Notes under the pieces: generated by a model
What the model was told of the DNA's origin: nothing
The model's database searches: none
What the model saw: the letters and a program-made list of their open reading frames with translations, nothing else
Source: Schleiferiaceae bacterium
GTDB lineage: Bacteria > Bacteroidota > Bacteroidia > Flavobacteriales > Schleiferiaceae
Direction: 5' to 3'
DNA length: 64,000 bases
Assembly (NCBI GenBank): GCA_018402665.1
Contig: JAGYIN010000001.1
Coordinates: 62,001 to 126,000 of the forward strand
In this document: piece after piece, positions 35,941-47,149 of the stretch
How positions within the stretch are numbered: the first letter of the stretch is position 1
How the letters are laid out: every line of letters begins with the position of its first letter
Made by a program: the position numbers and the translations under genes

Positions 35941-36948
35941 CTAGGCAGAAAATCCCATGTAACTTAGTATTTCTGCTTTTGGAATCACACAGAACGCCGC
36001 CGCGGATCGGACGTATCATTTTCTCGTCTTGGAATTAAATGCATATGACAATGCATTACTGTCTGTCCTGCGTCTAATCCATCATTGGTACCAATATTTG
36101 AAACCTGTTATATTGCTATCACCTACCATTAACTGTTCTCTAACCTGTTTCATTAACCTGTTGATGGCATTAAGTTACGCTGAAATAATAATTCAAAATA
36201 ACTTTTCACATGTCTTTTTTAGGAACAATGGCTTGTGTCATGCATGGCTTTGGGAACTTATCATAAAATGCTTTAGCTAATTCATTTTCCCCTAGAACTT
36301 CACTTTGATCACAAAATATACATTGACCATATTCAACATAGTCTTCAGCAAGTCCTCTCAAATCTATATCCGAACGATTTCCCTTATTCGTATTGCACTT
36401 ATAATAACAAAGCGCTTGATAATTATCTAAACTATCGGGGCCGCCTGGACTTTTTGGGACAATATGATCAACCTCTAAAGCCCTAAGCTGAAGCATCAAT
36501 ACCACAGAGTTCACATTTATGGTGAGCATTCACTAAGACCTTATAACGGGTGCTTTACGGAACAGGTCTCCTTGTATTACGACGATGGTCCCCGAGATAT
36601 CGATATTTCTTCTTTCAATAAATTCAGATATTTTTCTCCACAGAGATCCTTTAACTCCTCAATTTGCATCTTCATTATATATTGCCAAGAGCAATTCAAA
36701 GCTTTGTCTATCGGATAGGGGTCTTGATGTAATTTTATTTTTTGTTAAGACCTTGCCTACCATATTTTCACACGCTCTTCATAGTATTCAGCATTGCTTC
36801 ATCATAACCAGCAATTTCACGTGCAATGTCATGGATTGAAGCCTTACCGCCCTTATCTAATAAGGTCCAAATCGCGACAGGCTGATAAATATGCGACATA
36901 CGCATATCCGAATTAATAGATTCTCTTAAATCTTTCAATTTTAATGGC
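35941..36948 (-). pseudogene. Winged-helix/HNH nuclease/HIT-domain fusion protein, frameshifted
   Basis: Joining frames on the minus strand gives a protein of about 330 residues. The N-terminal part (LRESINSDMRMSHIYQPVAI, then a helix-turn-helix-like KASIHDIAREIAGYDE) is followed by an HNH nuclease domain (NAHHKCELCGIDAS, RALEVDHIVPKSPGG, QALCY and KCNTNKGN) and a C-terminal HIT domain (GQCIFCDQSEVLGENELAK, then GQTVMHCHMHLIPRREND, which holds the histidine triad). It ends with EILSYMGFSA and TAG at 35941. HIT domains hydrolyse or transfer nucleotides; HNH cuts DNA. The start is unclear; TTG at 36948 is possible, 3 bases from the upstream gene's stop. I infer a part in the neighbouring restriction-type system. 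Confidence 0.75.
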
Positions 36949-36950
36949 TA

Positions 36951-37333
36951 GAATCAAAATCTATTTCATTATTCTCATTAACCTCAATCGGTGGTACAGT
37001 ACCACTGTGATATTACGAGCATTTCGCAAAATTCAGGTCCATTAGAATTTAAAAACCTCCAACTTCCTCGGGAATATCTGTAGCTTAATTCCCCGGACGC
37101 CACCCCATCGACGCTGAAGTAAAATATATCTCCCTGTCGCGGTTGAAATGGGAAATCAAAGGGCGAATCTCGTTCAAGTATTAGTAATATATCAATTGGA
37201 TCATAGTTTTCTATCAAAAATGCTCCGGAGGGTGCAAACGATCAACAATATTATTATTAGGCTTACTTTTTCTATTCCTCTTCTTTTCAAAACCCAAGTC
37301 TAACGCTTCCCTTCCAAAGAACATCCAGGACAT
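36951..37333 (-). pseudogene. Small unknown protein upstream of the HNH-HIT gene
   Basis: A frame from ATG 37333 (MSWMFFGREALDLGFEKKRN) runs with one or two frame changes through DPIDILLILERDSPFDFPF and GDIFYFSVDGVASGE to GTVPPIEVNENNEIDFDSSH and a TAA at 36951. The product would be about 127 residues, acidic at its C-terminus. I do not recognise it. Its stop lies next to the possible start of the HNH-HIT gene, so the two were probably translated together. Confidence 0.5.
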
Positions 37334-37894
37334 TTGCAAAATATAAGTTTAGTTGATGACAAACACATAGTTGTTAGTTTGATCCAATATTATAAAGTTA
37401 TAAATGTAGCCAAATAGCTTATTAATCTTAAGCCGCATTTGACCAATTCGAGTCACTCATTAAACCCGCATTGTAGCGAAATCTTTCCAATCAAGTTCTA
37501 GTTTAATCCAGAAACTGTTTGCGATGCGTTGAACCAATTCCAACAATGATTCGACACTCTCATAATAAGTTTCCACGAGTCAAAGAATGTGAGGATAAGA
37601 CTTAATAACATCTACCAAATCTACTTAACTCAATTTGTCTTTTGGCATAAACCCAATAAAGGCTAACGGCCTATATCGCTGACAAGATTTAATGAACTAA
37701 AGTGAAACGTGGAAACCGAGACATTACGATATGAATTTAACTTTGCATCCTGTTTGCCCAAAATTCTTTTATAGAATTTGTAACGACCAAAAATCTACTT
37801 CAAACTACAATAGGTTTAAAAAGTATTTCACTTAACAACCGAAGCTTACTATTGGAATCAGTCTTTCAATTTCATAGGTTTAATGTTATAAGAG
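37334..37894. other. 560 bases with no secure gene
   Basis: This AT-rich stretch separates the minus-strand unknown gene from the plus-strand methyltransferase. Short open pieces on the minus strand (for example DLVDVIKSYPHIL and ESVESLLELVQRIA) hint at a degraded small gene, perhaps a regulator, but no continuous frame or family motif can be assembled with confidence. The divergent promoters should lie here. Confidence 0.4.
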
Positions 37895-39173
37895 ATGGAG
37901 ACAATGACAGCTTCCGAAAGAATAACAATAGGCACTACCTTTAGTGGTATTGGAGCACCTGAGAGCGTTAAAACTTAATCTCAAACCTGAGAGTACTTTT
38001 CGCTTGTGACATTGATAAGCACATAAAGATGCCTATCTCGCTAATAACGATTTGGACGAAAGGAACTTCTTCGATGACATTACCAAATGGTGTTTTATAC
38101 TCACTTCAGATAAACTTGACGATATCTACGTAGGTGGTAGTCCCTGCCAAAGCTACTCTGCCCACGACCTTATGGTGGGACTAAATGATGATAGAGGTAA
38201 CTTATTCAAACATTACATAAAATTATCGAACAGTCTTTCCCCCAAATATTTTATATGGGAGAAAATGTTAGTAGCGTTTTGACAAACAGGAAAGAGTTGG
38301 AAAGTGATTCAAAATGAATTCTCGAACCTACGTAAGGTTCTAAAAATCAGGTGTGCAATCCAATATATTATCATTAACTCCAGCGAAATAAGTTTCCTCA
38401 AAATAGGTCAAGACTCTTCGTTATCGGCTCTCGAAAAGATAACGACCGTACCCTCAATATTTAGGAAGCCCCAATTGGCGAACTCAACAAAACTGCTGTA
38501 GAACTATTAGATACGGATTTAAAAGTATATTAAAATATTATCCCGCGATAAAAAGACAAAAAGCTTGAATTCGTGACAGTCCAAAATGTGATAAAAACGG
38601 ATATACGAGAATACATAATACTATGTCCCTCATGAAAACAATGGAATTTTGCTTGTCAAACTGCAAGACAAAATTACAAATTGGCATGGAAACTTTGTCT
38701 ATCACCCACTCGAGTACAAAGAAAGGAAGCATTCAGCCCGAGTGAGGTCTTTGCGAATAGATTCGTTTCCACAACTCAATGGAATGAATACATGAAGCTC
38801 CGGCCAAAAAATAGGAACATATTTCTAAATACTATAAGGAAATGAAAGCTGATGAAGCCACAATGAGCCTTTCTTTACCGTTTCTATCCGAGTGACTCCA
38901 TAGAACATGGTATCAATAATTACCAAACGGTTTGCCGTTATCTATTTATTAAACGTCGAGGAAAATAAAATTTGGACCTCACGGTATTATAAGACCTACC
39001 TCTCCTAGAGAAAATTTAAGACTAATGGGATTCAGTGATTCGTTTTAAAATTGTTACATCCGGATAACCAAGCGTACAAACAAGCTGAAACAGTATGGTG
39101 GTTGACGTAATCAGCTCATCTGTTTGACAATTATTCACAAAACAAACTTTCGTCCAAAAAGTTAGTGTTATGA
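37895..39173 (+). pseudogene. DNA (cytosine-5-)-methyltransferase, frameshifted
   Basis: The product starts METMTASERITIGTTFSGIG with motif I (SAM binding), and then, across several frame changes, shows motif IV GGSPCQSYSAH with the catalytic Cys, a WEN block (motif VI, broken in the run of A at about 38263), the FPQNRSRLFVIGSRK region (motif VIII) and, near the end, LRLMGFSDSF (motif IX region) and AYKQAGNSMVVDVIS (motif X). It ends SKKLVL and TGA at 39173. These are the motifs of m5C methylases, here about 420 residues. In the island it would protect host DNA from the neighbouring nuclease functions. The variable recognition region is the most scrambled part. Confidence 0.85.
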
Positions 39174-39210
39174 CTAATATCGTCTAAGTCGAGGAGGAGA
39201 TGTTTTCAAT

Positions 39211-40279
39211 TTAAATAGTTTTAATACGCAACACATCTCCATAATCGCCCTTTACGCAAAAATCACCACTAAACACTTCACTTTGTTCGAAGTAATAACC
39301 ATGAGCCTCAAATCCCCCGTCCTTTACAGCCGAACGTAAAGTTGAGCAACATCTTTCGAACTAGCTAAATACTCCCCATCGGTTATGAGTTCGATGGTAG
39401 ATGCGTTTTCTTTTTCACCGAGAAGAATTGATAACATTTAAATATTCTTTTATTGGTCGATCATTTCTTGTATAATCTGAATTTATTAAAGGTCAAAAAC
39501 TCGCTTGCCTCCATAGCCGCAACTACCTTAATACTTAACCAAGAAGATAGATCCTTAAATAAGGACCTTAAATCCGATATGTTAAATTATTATACGGCAT
39601 AAACCAATAAGCACCTAACATATATTCGATTTGCGGCCCATTTTCTTTCGATCAATCCAATCGCAAAATCATTATTCTTAGCAAATAATTTACATAGTCA
39701 TACCTCATCACTCGCGCTGTATGCAGGGTACAATACCACCATAAACAGGCAGCAGAATTCCTTTTTTAGTATTTTGAGCGGTACCTTCATGAAAAACCTG
39801 CTAACAATGGCTTTGCTCGAAATATCTTTTGATGATACTTGATCATTTATTCCCCATCTAGCAGCAGTATATTTTCTAAATGAATCATTTAATAGCACCA
39901 AACTTGTCCAAAGATCAGGTCATTTGCTTGATGGGCTGGAATCCTCAGACAATCTATATAACATCTTAGAATTGAAAATGTCACTTTCCTCCTGACTTGA
40001 GTTGAATTGTTGCCTGGGACCATGAAAGAAGTCTTAGTAAAAACATCCCACTCTAGAGAAGGTTTATATTGCACTGAATCTCCTTCCATTACAAAAAGAA
40101 CTGTAATGCTCAACAGTTACAACCTTGTGGATAGACTCTTTAGGAGAACTGTAACAAAGGTCTAATAGCTCATCGTATTTCTTGTTCGTCAAATTCTCAT
40201 AAATCATTTTAATTACTTCTTCTTGAATATTTATCAGATTAAATCTTTGCTTGGCTTGAGCATTTATAGGATTACTCAT
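39211..40279 (-). pseudogene. Unrecognised protein A of the defence operon, frameshifted
   Basis: The gene starts at ATG 40279 (MSNPINAQAKQRFNLINIQE) and can be followed through frame changes to a TAA at 39211 (...GDYGDVLRIKTI), about 350 residues. Readable blocks include EVIKMIYENLTNKKYDELL, SLEWDVFTKTSFMVPGNNS, FRKYTAARWGIND, PQIEYMLGAYWFMPYNNLT and GGFEAHGYYFEQSEVF. No membrane segments or signal peptide. I cannot name the family. It is the last gene of the minus-strand operon and is convergent with the methyltransferase, only 37 bases away. Confidence 0.6.
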
Positions 40280-40300
40280 TTATTCCAGTTGTTTCTATTT

Positions 40301-41235
40301 TCATTTGTAAATATGAACCACTTTAGCTCTCAAGATTCGAATACTGACCGTTAGCCCTATAATCTAAGACTAAAGACATGGCCCGAACAAGAGCAGGATA
40401 AACATATAAAGCGAAATCAGGTTACCATTTCCTTTAATATCGAGGATATGATTCAAATGAGTACTTTGGAATTTTAACCAAAATCTTATTCATATCTAAA
40501 TCAAAGAATAGTTTTCTGAATTTAGATCTAATCTTATTATTGAGGCTACCGACCTTTCTCTTTCATGCGCCAACCAATAACGAAAAAGACACAACTCTCC
40601 TAAAAGAGATTTGCGGGCAAATTCACAGACGGTAAATGCGTGTCTATATGGTTGAAATTAATATCTACTATTTTTGAAGGTGTAAACCAATACACTCACA
40701 TCCAATCGTGTAGCTATATCCTTTTTATTAATTTCAATTTCAGACGGACAACCACAATGTATATCTTTTAAGATTTCATAGTAGGCCATAGAACTTTGAA
40801 CTAATACTGCAAAACGAATATTTTCTTGACTTTCATGGTATCTAAGCTCAGCGGCTATTGATTTTTAGCAATCCCACTACTCAGGCTTATTCGCAAAATC
40901 AAGGCATCTTCATCAATTGATAAATCATCTATGAAGATCATTATTGTAATCGAGGGCAATTAATGGGTATGGATACATAGTTTTATTTTACAATTTTCCA
41001 TTGAGTTAACAAAAGTATCACCTAACGATATTAAAACTGGCCTTTCTGTTGAATCAGCATTCACAATCAATGTTTACCCGTCTCTATGAAATTCAATTCC
41101 ATCACTTCCGCTAAACTCTAAAATTAAGTTCTGCCCGTTGCACTAAACTTTGTCTCCACAATAAATAGTTCCCTTTTCCAAGCTGGCAAAGCTAAATTTA
41201 TATGTTGTTTGTTTAGTTCCTATAATATTTGACAT
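40301..41235 (-). pseudogene. Unrecognised protein B of the defence operon, frameshifted
   Basis: The gene starts at ATG 41235, four bases after the GHKL gene's stop (MSNIIGTKQTTYKFSFASLE), and runs over frame changes to about 40301, roughly 310 residues. The N-terminal part is beta-rich (GIEFHRDG, STERPVLISLGDTFVNSM) and the C-terminal part is helical (YHESQENIRFAVLVQSSMA; GELCLFRYWLAHERERS). I see no catalytic motif that I can name. Its position between the ATPase and protein A makes it a likely working part of the system. Confidence 0.6.
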
Positions 41236-41239
41236 TGGT

Positions 41240-42980
41240 CTATCCGCTTTCTTTGATGAATCTTGGATTAGGGCCTACTTGGCCTTTACCGGATCCATTC
41301 TTAAGTTGACGTGATCCACGGCTATTACCACTACCACTACCACTACCACTTTGTTCGACACCATTGATTACAAGAGCTGTTTTAACTAATTCCCACCTCC
41401 TTTAGGTACTCCATAAATACCACCTTCTTTTGAGGTACTTAGCCCGCTGCTATCCCACGACAATTATGTGATTTACCAAAATTTCAGTTTGGGAATTACC
41501 CTCTTTAATACTATCCCCTGCCATGTAAATCAAGAAAAGCTTTGGAATTAGCCTTTGAAAATCAAATAATTCCTCATGAAGTTGAATCTCATTTTTTTCA
41601 GAAAGTCGATCTTTTTAATAGATTTTTAAGCCATTTATCATGACTAAAAGTTTCGAAATTGGAATATGATTGACTCAACTTAGGAGATACATCATGTACA
41701 ATACTAACGGGCGAATAAAAGAGTTAGCAAAGCCTTTCAGAAAAAATAAACATCCCATTTCGATAATGGTAAATAATTATTTCTTGCAATAGAAATATAC
41801 GGAAAGAAATTTAATTTTGTATGCTCGAAATATTCTTTCCAGGAAGCAGGTAGTCTTCTAAACCTAGATAATCAGGTATGCCTTATTTCCTTTAATTGAA
41901 TCGTATAAATGCGAGCTTAATCGTTTTGTAAGCATTAGCAACTTTATTTCAATATGCTCTAGATCCGATTTTGCGCCTTAAGTTTCAAATGAGGCAGAGA
42001 TAGTTTTGAGTCTTTTCCAGAATAAAAGCTATAAACTCTTCTTTATCCTTACTTTGAATCAAAAGTGAAGTCTTGTTCCCCGACCCATCATAAACTTTAA
42101 TTTAGCAATAGATTATTGTTGTAGAATGGGAATGAAATAGTAGCTGTATAAGTATAGTTCAATGAGTATTTCTAACTCTGTGAAGTTCCGCTCAAATCCC
42201 AAGTATTGTTTGAGTAAGTCCACATCGATTAGATGGATGGCAAAAGGTGTTGCTCCACCGTCACCTTGAATTATTTTTAGACGCATAGTTGATGCCATTC
42301 TCTGTGTGTCCACCAAGCTTCGGACTCCACCAAAATATAATCCTTCGTCCGAAGCGGTGTCATAGAGGACAGTATTAGGCTGCAGCCAAAACCGTCAGCA
42401 TTTTTACCTATTCCAAAAGAACCACGTGATCCACTTTTCGATTTTACACACTTTGACTATCGGCTGAACACGGGCTTCCCAGGGCAAACATCATTTCATT
42501 TGTTTCTTACTTAAACCTACCGTATTCAATCTGTTAACTTCAAATAATTAATGTTTTTGAGGAAAAACACTTTGACATTACTTCCAGAAAGCCCCAGGCC
42601 AAGCCTTTATGATTATACTTTTTTGAATTATTGAAAATCGCTTTAAGATTACCCCAGTCGGGAACCTTCTCAACTCCTATTTTTCACGGTTCAAAAATCA
42701 CTTCTACCGGATTGCTTTCATCTTTCGCAGCATCTAATGAATTCTGCACTAACTCACGGGCAAAAACTTCAACGATACTCACTTTAGAAGTAAATTCAAC
42801 TAACGCGGCATCATTGGAAACCGTCTCTAGCAGTAGTTTTTGAACTAGACCACTTATCGATTGATTTTTATAAGGTAAGTCATTAAGATCTATTGTATAC
42901 TTCACGTCAATTATTCGTTCGAGCGAATTCGAATCTCTATCTTGTCGGAAGTTCCATGGATTTATAAACTCTTTGCTCAT
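41240..42980 (-). pseudogene. MutL/MORC-like GHKL ATPase, frameshifted
   Basis: The gene starts at ATG 42980 (MSKEFINPWNFRQDRDSNSL). The N box ELVQNSLDAAKDESNP is at about residue 85, and the lid motif GSRGSFGIGKNADGFG follows in another frame near 42400, together marking a GHKL ATPase fold of the MutL/MORC type. Later blocks are in several frames. The end carries a low-complexity linker (EQSGSGSGSGNSRGSRQLKN) before KESG and TAG at 41240, about 580 residues in all. In such systems the ATPase is thought to clamp or remodel DNA for the helicase and nuclease. It starts 14 bases after the PD-(D/E)XK stop. Confidence 0.8.
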
Positions 42981-42994
42981 TCAACTTGAAATAT

Positions 42995-43719
42995 TTACGA
43001 TACAAAAGGCGGTAAATCATCGAATATTAAACCAAGCTCAATTAAGTTGCTTGTTCCAATATTCCTTTCATCGTTAGAGTTTAACCGAGATAAAATAACA
43101 TTCCCTAAATCCTCTAAATTGAAACTACCTTCTTCTCCCATTTCGCAAGCAGATAAACTATTAACCAAAGATTGATTTTGTCATACGCCAATTGCTCAAA
43201 GCTACTAATATTAATGGGCTTACTATTAATATTTTCTACCGATTTTACTCAATTTGTATATCGTCTGGAGCAAAGTCTACCGACTCACCTTGGGCTCCAA
43301 TCCAACCGTAAACTGATTTTCTTAGGTCTAGAAGTTGACACAGCACTTTCAATTCGCCAATCAAACCTTTTAACTTACTTTCATTAAAGGCAGAACCTTT
43401 TGTAAATGCTTGGAATTGAGATATAGCTGTATTTCTAATCTTGAATTCTCACATTTGCATTAGTAATCAGCTTTTTATCTATAATATCTAATAATTTCAA
43501 CAAAGACATAGTAGATATCGAATCATCGTTAAGCTGAATAGAAACAAAGTTCTCCTTTGTGCCATTCACCTCAATAGTTTGGTTGAATAACTTAATTCCA
43601 CCAAAAACTTAGGACCCCTAATCAGCTCACGCGACTCATATAGATAAACTATATCGTCGTATCCACCTAGCCTCTAATTTAATCATGCCATAGATCTGTG
43701 TTTTGTTAATTATTTCCAT
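42995..43719 (-). pseudogene. PD-(D/E)XK nuclease (DUF4420-like), frameshifted
   Basis: The gene starts at ATG 43719 (MEIINKTQIYGMIKLEA), overlapping the end of the Z1 gene by 10 bases, and ends DDLPPFVS and TAA at 42995, about 240 residues. The core reads KGLIGELKVLCQLLDLRK, YGWIGAQGESVDFAPDD and QIE, followed after a one-base deletion by VKSVENIN, giving the E...D...ExK nuclease pattern. The break falls exactly within the ExK motif. A small PD-(D/E)XK protein of this kind is a usual partner of Z1 helicases and would supply DNA cleavage. Confidence 0.78.
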
Positions 43720-46152
43720 TTGTGAAAATTTGTTTGATAATATGAGTTAGTGCCGGATATTTTGGGAAACGTATTGAGAAACCGACTATTACGTCGAGAA
43801 TTGAATACCTTATTATCCTGAGTTTCTATGTAGTATAAAACCAATCTTGGTATTCCATCATTTTCTTGATGCGTTTGTGGCAGATACGTAATCACCTTTG
43901 CTTTATAACAATCTAAAGCATTTACATACTTCATGCTGCGTCACTTAGCGGCATAATATTAGAATCTCAATATTGTATGTGCCTTCACTGTTAAACTATG
44001 GTGTTACATCCATTTTAGTTTCTTTAAATTCGAAACTTTGTTTTGAACTACTTTTATGTTATCTGCTACAACCTTATTTTCGACACCACTATATGAATAA
44101 CTCGATATAAATACTTGAATTCTAACACCAGTAGTTGAGTAGTCATGCTTAGATCTTGAGACATTTACAGTATTTGACAATGCTAATCCTTGGGCTAACG
44201 TCAAATTTATTTCGTTACTAGTATTGGTAAAGTAAAGGGTTTGATAACATTCCATTAACCTTGAAACATCTAAAGCCGCCCCATCCTTCTGTTGGCATCA
44301 TTGATTGATGAGCCAATATGGCTGGCGCTATATCATTTTGGTGTCTTAGTTGGATCAATTGAATAACTTTCAATAACATCTCGTAATTGACTATTAACTT
44401 CAACAAGAAATTTAAATTTATCATAAATATCTCTAGTAGTGTGTATTCTAATGAGATCATCATAACCTTTTACGCTAACCAAACCAACGCCCCATTTGAA
44501 GTAGCAGATCATAATTAGATGAATCGCTGGAAATAATATGAAGTGGTTAATCCTTCAATAGTTAAACCTCGACTAATAATATCACCACCGACGCATATTA
44601 AGAAGGGATAATCTTTAGTTCCGTAGTCTAATGTATCTCCGTTTCCATTGATCTCCAAGTTCAGTGACTTAATACATTCATCATACAAATTATTAAAATC
44701 ATCGTTTTGATATAACCTATTCTCAATGTCTAAGTATTCGAACCAGAATTTCATCTACATTTAAAACTTCAATATAATCCCGCACTTTATTGTAAACAAC
44801 TCGTTGATCAAAGACGAGCCTGCTCATGAATAATCATTGATCAAGGATCTTTATCAAATCTCGAAAATCCTCATCATCCAACTCTCGCTTAGAATTTCGA
44901 TTCGTCTTGCTACAAATTGTTTCTTGGTTTCGCGCTTTGGTAAAGAGGCTCTAAATCCCTGGAAGATATCTAAATCACTTTTTGCAACTCCTTGATAAAC
45001 CTTAGCACTTATCGACCGCTGAAAAACTCTTCGTCACCCATATAGTTTTTCGGCTTAGGCGGGCTTATAATAAAATCGCTAGGGTATAAACTTGTAGGTG
45101 CATCCCTATCCATGAATACATTTGCAAATGGGGTTGCTGTGTATCTACGTAACTACATTGTTTAAACAATGAGTACAACCTGTAGACTTCCCTATGAACA
45201 CTACTTACGTCTTCTGCGTTTGCAACTTGTCTAGCGCTATTAGGGATTGCCTCGAATCGCACTCATCATCTGTTATTAAACACCGTAACGGCACTTTTCG
45301 GATTCGTCCGCATCTTGACTTAACCATTCGTTTAGCTTATTCATCACCCCGTATCTACTCTGCCTTGTTGCATGCTTCTTTACAATTAGAAATAAAAAAG
45401 AATTATTTCTTTTGAAAGGGTAATAATACCATCATGTTGATCCTCGGGTCTAAAATCTAATCGACTAGTTAGTGATTTGGAGCATTTGGCAAAACCAGGA
45501 TGAGTTCGGTGAATTGGACACATGTAGTCATCTAATTCTTCCTGCGATTCTTCCCAATTCTGGCGTATCTTGAAAATAAAGTAGAACCTATTAAATCTCG
45601 ATTAACCCTCCTTTAGTCTTGTTCTCTTAGGGCGTATTATTTGAAGTTAAAATGATTACAACTCTATACCCTACGTCTATGGCCTTTGATGCAAGTCCAA
45701 CATAATTTTGCTGTTTTACTTTATTTGAACATGGCCTAGTACTAATCCTTTCCTAGCATCCTCGTCTAAATGCTCTAAATGAATGCGATTAAAAATTTTA
45801 TCAACGGAAGCTTCGATGGTATTAGAAGCGTCATAACCAATTCTCTTAGCTACGTTATTTAAGTATTTATTGTAACGTGGCAATAAATGTCTATTTATGG
45901 GTACAATAAACTTCTTGACCTTCCCCAACAATCCAGAAGCCCCATTTCAACTAGGTCCCCGATTTAATTCTCTTTCAAAACGAATGAGAGCAGCTCTTAC
46001 TAATTCTTCTTTGTAATAAGGACAACTATATTGAATAATGACCTCTTGAACAAATCGACTCCAAGTCTTCCCGAGTCAACTTTGAAGGAATTAGATTGTT
46101 GTAATAAAAATGATTTAACATATAAATGAGGATCTGCTACTTCTATTTCCAT
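43710..46152 (-). pseudogene. Z1-domain superfamily-2 helicase, frameshifted
   Basis: The start is ATG 46152 (MEIEVADPHLYVKSFLLQQS). The Walker A block reads LGHVQ, then after an indel GKTANYVGLASKA (near 45720); motif II is LITDDECD; TATPFANVFMDR follows near 45150; and the Z1 signature FLICVGGDIISRGLTIEGL is intact near 44590, followed in another frame by LLQMGRWFGYR. The whole gene would code for about 810 residues. Z1 proteins are SF2-type ATPases found in restriction and phage-defence loci. The gene overlaps the WYL gene upstream and the nuclease gene downstream by about 10 bases each. Confidence 0.85.
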
Positions 46153-47060
46153 TTTGTTTTATTAATTCGTTCTCCAACTTCTTGTTCTTGATAACCCTAT
46201 TTTGACCTTAAACTCCTCATCAGGTTTTCGAGCTATGATGAAGAGCTTAGTCTTAACATAAAGGGTAGGTCTCGGGAATTAATTGTATTTCTATTTCTTC
46301 TATCTCTCCATCCATTGGGCGGCTTACGCCCACAATTGAATCGGTATTCTTCTGCATCAAGGTGATGTCTTTAGGTAGGTCCGTATCTAATATAGCAAGG
46401 TTGTCTATACGGTCAAAAGCATTGACGAAGACAAAGCCGTCTTTTTCTAGTAGTGCCACCACAAACCATTTTTGTTGTTGTATTGCTTGAGATAAACAGG
46501 ATTAGTCACGAAAGTTCTAGACTCCCCACCAAACGGCGTATACGTCATTTGAACCTGCTTCCGTTCACTCACCGCTCTATACAGTGGAGCCAAGTATTCT
46601 TTACCCTTGTATGGATTACCGCCCAGTCTATGATCTTAGATTGCTTTGGGTTTGTACCATATCCATGTCACTTTGAAAAACGACGATGAGATCTTCGAGG
46701 CCTTGAAACTGAGGCAACCCTTCAAGAGCATCTGATTGCATCTAGCGCCATCTTAAGTTCCTCAACTTGCGTTTGATTTGGGAGATTATTTATCGAGAAT
46801 TTCGGTTATCATACCGATAATAGCGCTTCTTACCTTCAGCTGGATAGGTCTCAATAGGTGTTTCCCAACCGTTAGAGCTCTTCATAAGCAATATCATCCT
46901 GAAGCTGCCTGCTGCTGATGCCTTTCGACTGTGGATCTTTATCAACATCCACTCATTCATCGCCCACATCAAACCGTCAAACGTATAATTCCGTCCGGTG
47001 TTAGAAGCTTACGTCCAGGATGCTGTAGCGGCGTTTTAAAGGAGTCGTTTGGTGGTTGGC
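46143..47060 (-). pseudogene. WYL-domain transcriptional regulator, frameshifted
   Basis: Pieces in three frames build a regulator of about 300 residues. The N-terminal winged-helix region is scrambled near 46930-47060 (LKRRYSILDVSF; TGRNYTFD), followed by WETPIETYPAEGKKRYYRY, SERKQVQMTYTPFGGESRTF and WFVVALLEKDGFVFVNAFDR, which are the WYL domain blocks. The end overlaps the Z1 start by about 10 bases. WYL regulators such as BrxR/CapW-type proteins often sit at the head of phage-defence operons and repress them until infection, so this one probably controlled the Z1-nuclease-ATPase operon. Confidence 0.8.
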
Positions 47061-47149
47061 ATAACTTATTGTGGATAAGTTACAACTATTCACTAATGGT
47101 ATGCAGAACAAGAGCATAAAATATATTTTGACGTTGAGAATATCTTTAT

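Noticed and set aside
41300-41360. Short GGT/ACC-type trinucleotide run as a regulatory repeat
   Set aside because: In the right frame it encodes a Gly-Ser linker near the end of the GHKL ATPase, so a coding explanation is simpler.
46963-46974. A 12-base match to the tRNA-Val 3' end (TCATCGCCCACA) as right attachment site of the island
   Set aside because: The match lies inside the coding sequence of the WYL regulator, where it encodes part of LMWAMNE, and no integrase or second tRNA fragment is visible. Chance or codon constraint is enough.
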